57,479 nt of DNA, taken from contig CALXZK010000010.1 of the NCBI GenBank assembly GCA_944393225.1, positions 1-57,479 on the forward strand. The letters are read 5' to 3'. Within the stretch, counting starts at the first letter, position 1. Each line of letters starts with the position of its first letter. Both the position numbers and the translations under genes were made by a program. The notes below the pieces were generated by a model that saw only the letters and a list, made by a program, of their open reading frames with translations, had not been told where the DNA came from and did not search any database. Below are positions 54,762 through 57,479 of the stretch, one piece after another. This DNA comes from an uncultured Alphaproteobacteria bacterium. GTDB taxonomy: Bacteria > Pseudomonadota > Alphaproteobacteria > RF32 > CAG-239.

Positions 54762-55867
54762 TCAAAATGGCAGAGCAGATTGTCAAAAAATCCATCAAAG
54801 TTAAAAAAGGGGAAAAAGTATTTATTGAAGGTTTCAGCGAATCGGTCAAAACACTGTTTAATGAAGTGATTAAACAAGTGACCAAAGCCGGCGGCGTGCC
54901 TTTTTGGTATTTTAACGACAATGCTTTTATCAAAAGTTTTATCGACAAAGCCTCAAAAGACCAACTTCACGCTTTTGGTCAGATGCACGCCGAAATTATG
55001 AAACAATGCGATGCTTATGTCGGAATCAGAGGTTATGATGATATGTTTTTGCTCTCGGATGTCTCAGAAAAACAAATGGAGCTTTATCAGCATGAGTTTT
55101 ATACGCCGGTGCATTTTGAGGTGCGGATTCCCAAAACACGTTGGGTGGTGATGCGTTATCCCAACAACACGATGTCGGCTCTTTCTCGGATGTCAACAGA
55201 GGCTTTTGAAGATTTTTATTTTAAGGCTTGTTTGGTTGACTATGATAAAATGGCCAAAGCCATGCTACCGTTGAAAAAACTTATGGATAAAACAGATAAG
55301 GTGAAAATCATTGCCCCTGACACGCATCTTGAATTTTCCATCAAAGGCTTAAAAGCCGTTGCAGATTCAGGTTCGGCAAATCTGCCGGACGGTGAGGTCT
55401 ATACCGCGCCGGTGAAAGATTCCATCAACGGGGTTATTCAGTTTAATACCGATACGGTTTATGAGGGGGAATATTTCTCTAATATTCGCTTGGAATTTAA
55501 AGACGGAAAAATTGTAAAAGGTACATCAATGGCCAATAATGATAAATTCCAAAAACTTCTGAATTTGGATGCCGGAAGCCGTTATATGGGAGAATTTGCT
55601 CTTGGGGTGAACCCATATATCACCAAGCCGATGCTTGATATTTTGTTTGATGAAAAAATATCCGGTTCTCTGCATATGGCAATCGGCAATTCTTACAGCG
55701 ATGAAACATTTAATGGTAATCGTTCAGCCATTCACTGGGATTTGGTGCTTATCCAAACGGCTGAAAAAGGCGGCGGAGAAATTTGGTTTGATGATAAGCT
55801 CATCCGAAAAGATGGAATATTCTTACCTAAAGAATTGCATGGACTTAATCCCGATAAATTGAAATAG
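54740..55867 (+). CDS. M29-family aminopeptidase
   Basis: A cytosolic metal-dependent leucine-type aminopeptidase of family M29 (AmpS/PepS/aminopeptidase T). The 375-residue length fits. Conserved blocks are NLPDGEVYTAPVKDSINGVIQF, YEGEYFSNIRLEFKDGKIV, GSRYMGEFALGVNP, LFDEKISGSLHMAIG and the C-terminal NRSAIHWDLV. The Glu, His and Asp of these blocks form the two-metal site. GAGGG precedes the ATG. Releases N-terminal residues from peptides. Ends at a terminator. Confidence 0.94.
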   Translation: MQVDDRLIKMAEQIVKKSIKVKKGEKVFIEGFSESVKTLFNEVIKQVTKAGGVPFWYFNDNAFIKSFIDKASKDQLHAFGQMHAEIMKQCDAYVGIRGYDDMFLLSDVSEKQMELYQHEFYTPVHFEVRIPKTRWVVMRYPNNTMSALSRMSTEAFEDFYFKACLVDYDKMAKAMLPLKKLMDKTDKVKIIAPDTHLEFSIKGLKAVADSGSANLPDGEVYTAPVKDSINGVIQFNTDTVYEGEYFSNIRLEFKDGKIVKGTSMANNDKFQKLLNLDAGSRYMGEFALGVNPYITKPMLDILFDEKISGSLHMAIGNSYSDETFNGNRSAIHWDLVLIQTAEKGGGEIWFDDKLIRKDGIFLPKELHGLNPDKLK

Positions 55868-55877
55868 ATTAAAAAAG

Positions 55878-55911
55878 GCTGTTTGAATTAAATCAAACAG
55901 CACTTTTTTTT
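55878..55911 (+). terminator. Rho-independent terminator
   Basis: GCTGTTTGA / TCAAACAGC stem over ATTAAA with eight T after an AC. Confidence 0.85.
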
Positions 55912-56572
55912 CAGCGTTGGCACAAATGTAAAGTCATTAAATTGGGATTGGCAAAAAACTGCTTTTCTCCTTCTTGATACACTGTCCAGAGAGTGTTTTG
56001 ATGAAAAAATTTTTCGCCGACATCCATAGCTTCATAGTCCATTTCGTAAAGCGGATATTTTTTTATTTCTAAAAAATCTTCAGGAAAAAACGGAAACGTA
56101 TAGATGTAACGGTCGTTGACAACTCTCCAACAATAGCCGACAAATTTGCGTGCATTGCTTTTGTTATCGCTGATATGATAAGCCTTGCATATGTATTTAA
56201 TGCTGTCGGGTTTTTTAACAGAATATCAATTTCTTTCCAGCAGTTGAATACGGATACATAGGTGATGAGAAGGCCGTCATCAGAGTTGAGCAAAAAATAA
56301 AGCTTTTCGCGAAAGGTGAAAAAGCACGAATCTTTCAAAAAAGAAACTTTAATCTGATCAAAGCTTTTAGGGATGAAGTCATCATTGAAGACGGGTTTGA
56401 TTTTCAAGAAATGACTATCATTTCCAACCCAGAGCAAATGTTCTCCGGCAGGTTCTACCAAATGTATCAGACTGCATTGAACTTCCGGTGCAAATTTCAT
56501 AATTTCTTGAGCTTTTTTCTCGCTGTCGATTTCTGTTCCGTCCAGTCGAGCGACAATAATTTTCGGTTCCAT
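55911..56572 (-). pseudogene. Frameshifted unknown gene, paralog of the next gene
   Basis: The frame from 56572 runs to a stop at 56069. After a run of six A on the minus strand (56211-56216 as T) the neighbouring frame continues with well-formed sequence (KPDSIKYICKAYHISDN, VGYCWRVVNDRYIYTFPF, VGEKFFHQNTLWTVYQ, ending LCQR) to 55911. With seven A the whole would be a 220-residue protein. It aligns over most of its length with the 201-residue protein at 56689-57294, including the C-terminal A.x[VL]G[ED].F......W.....E...., which supports the reconstruction. Function unknown. Start lacks a ribosome site. Confidence 0.7.
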
Positions 56573-56640
56573 ATATATAAGGTTTAATAATTTTCATTTC
56601 TTTCAGAATGAATGTTAATAAATTTTTTGTCAATAATAAA

Positions 56641-56679
56641 AAAAAGAGAATTTCTTACAAAAGAAATTCTCTTTTTTTT
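56641..56679. terminator. Rho-independent terminator
   Basis: A perfect stem (AAAAAGAGAATTTCTT and complement) over ACAA with T run, between the two paralogous genes. Confidence 0.9.
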
Positions 56680-56688
56680 GCTATGTTT

Positions 56689-57294
56689 TTAGATTATTGG
56701 TAACTCAGCCAAAAGACATTTGCCTTTTTCGGTGCAAGTATACCATTTTTTATCCAAAAAGCGAAATTCATCACCCAAAGCGGTGGGTTCAAAGAAAACA
56801 TCTTTGGCTTTATATTCCGGTTCATCTTGGAAAATCGGAATTTGCTTTTGAATTTTTTCATTCTTAAAAGCCACCCAAGCGCAGTTGATAATGTTGTTCT
56901 TTTTATCCTTAACCAAACAGAATTTGAACTCCATATCGGGATAGAGCCTTTCTGCAAAGGTTACAGAATTGATGACTTTTACATAAACAATGCTGTAATC
57001 TTTGGTTGCTTTGTTAAGTTTATACCAGAACATTTTGTTTTTATAGAAGAAAACGGATTCCGGAGAGATGATTTGGCAATTTTCCAAATTTTCCAACTCG
57101 ATTTCCTGATTTCTTTGCGGACTGAAAAAAAGTTTTCCGGCTTGTAAATTTTTTGCAGCCCAACCCAGTTCTTTTTCCGGTGTTAAAACTAAATAGACCA
57201 AAGAGGTTAGGTAATTTCTTGTTTTTTTACAGTAATGCTTTTTGAAAAAATCTAACGCCATTGAGCGTTTTGTAAACAAAGTTAATACTTCCAT
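56689..57294 (-). CDS. Unknown protein, intact paralog of the frameshifted gene
   Basis: 201 residues, soluble, no signal peptide, mixed strands with many Phe, Tyr and Trp (VFFYKNKMFWYKLNKATKDY, INCAWVAFKNEKIQ). It belongs to a small local family with the broken gene at 55911-56572. The start ATGGAAG is preceded by a leader (TTAATTATTAAAGCT) with no ribosome site, like those of the genes at 28007 and 35486. Function unknown. Confidence 0.72.
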   Translation of the reverse strand: MEVLTLFTKRSMALDFFKKHYCKKTRNYLTSLVYLVLTPEKELGWAAKNLQAGKLFFSPQRNQEIELENLENCQIISPESVFFYKNKMFWYKLNKATKDYSIVYVKVINSVTFAERLYPDMEFKFCLVKDKKNNIINCAWVAFKNEKIQKQIPIFQDEPEYKAKDVFFEPTALGDEFRFLDKKWYTCTEKGKCLLAELPII

Positions 57295-57370
57295 AGCTTT
57301 AATAATTAAAAATTAATAAATATGTATGTCTTTTTTGTTATGGCGCATTTTGACAAAAAAAGCAAGCATA

Positions 57371-57403
57371 AAAAAAGAGGAAAAATTCTTTTCCTCTTTT
57401 TCT
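57371..57403 (-). terminator. Rho-independent terminator
   Basis: AAAAAGAGGAAAA / TTTTCCTCTTTTT stem over ATTC. It follows the stop of the gene entering from the right edge (minus strand). Confidence 0.85.
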
Positions 57404-57424
57404 TTGGCAGATAAAAGTATTTCA

Positions 57425-57479
57425 TTAGCCGCGAGTATTGCCTCTGACGTGGGCATAAATGTTTTGAATGGTTGCGGCA
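57425..57479 (-). CDS. 3' end of an unidentified gene (start outside window)
   Basis: Seventeen C-terminal residues (AATIQNIYAHVRGNTRG) before a TAA stop, followed by a strong terminator 22 bases later. Too short to name. The basic ending and the terminator show a real gene end. Confidence 0.55.
   Translation of the reverse strand, partial: AATIQNIYAHVRGNTRG

Overview
The window is chromosomal DNA of an AT-rich alphaproteobacterium, roughly 38-40% GC by eye. Two gene orders point there. One is fliL-fliM-DUF6468-motE-TPR protein; the other is a DUF6476 gene divergent from an RluD-type pseudouridine synthase that is followed by rpoH. Short intergenic gaps, rho-independent terminators after most units, and several unknown genes with A/T-rich leaders suggest an uncultured host- or gut-associated lineage. 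That placement is inference. I saw no rRNA, tRNA, CRISPR array, prophage or insertion sequence.

Layout. 1-4.2 kb: 3' part of secA, convergent with uvrB. 4.2-10.1 kb: a minus-strand flagellar motor operon. 10.2-14.0 kb: a very large pilin-like protein (994 aa, PilV-like) with an upstream membrane-anchored partner. 14.2-18.8 kb: an exported unknown protein, a PiT phosphate transporter with its DUF47 partner, a DsbA-like thiol oxidoreductase and an unknown protein. 18.8-26.3 kb: uvrA, then an ATP-grasp/zinc-deacylase/periplasmic-binding-protein row preceded by a possible leader peptide, then ssb. 26.4-36.4 kb: mostly single-gene units, including an FHA protein, a protein with nine tandem 9-residue Trp repeats, gyrA, a candidate structured RNA, an ArsR regulator with a clear operator, a broken permease/thioredoxin fusion, a MIF-like tautomerase and a DUF218-like protein. 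36.4-43.8 kb: a minus-strand operon with a VirD4/TraG-type coupling protein, two membrane proteins sharing an N-terminal module, and two large unknown proteins. 43.9-46.0 kb: rluD and rpoH. 45.9-51.3 kb: a pseudokinase with a membrane partner, a degenerate PAS-GGDEF protein, trmN and a HAD protein lacking its nucleophile. 51.4-54 kb: sua5 downstream of an HNH-nuclease-like/SUKH-like pair that looks like toxin and immunity. 54-57.5 kb: an unknown gene, an M29 aminopeptidase, two paralogous unknown genes (one frameshifted) and the last codons of another gene.

How the genes relate. Housekeeping functions (secretion, nucleotide excision repair, replication, heat-shock sigma factor, tRNA and rRNA modification) alternate with accessory units. 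Recurring themes are signalling proteins that have lost catalytic residues (kinase, GGDEF, HAD), envelope and secretion machinery (T4 coupling protein, giant pilin), and scattered single genes of unknown function with their own promoter, a leader lacking a Shine-Dalgarno sequence, and their own terminator. The best candidates for something undescribed are the HNH/SUKH pair, the ATP-grasp/deacylase cassette, the 9-residue Trp-repeat protein, the coupling-protein operon and the giant pilin.
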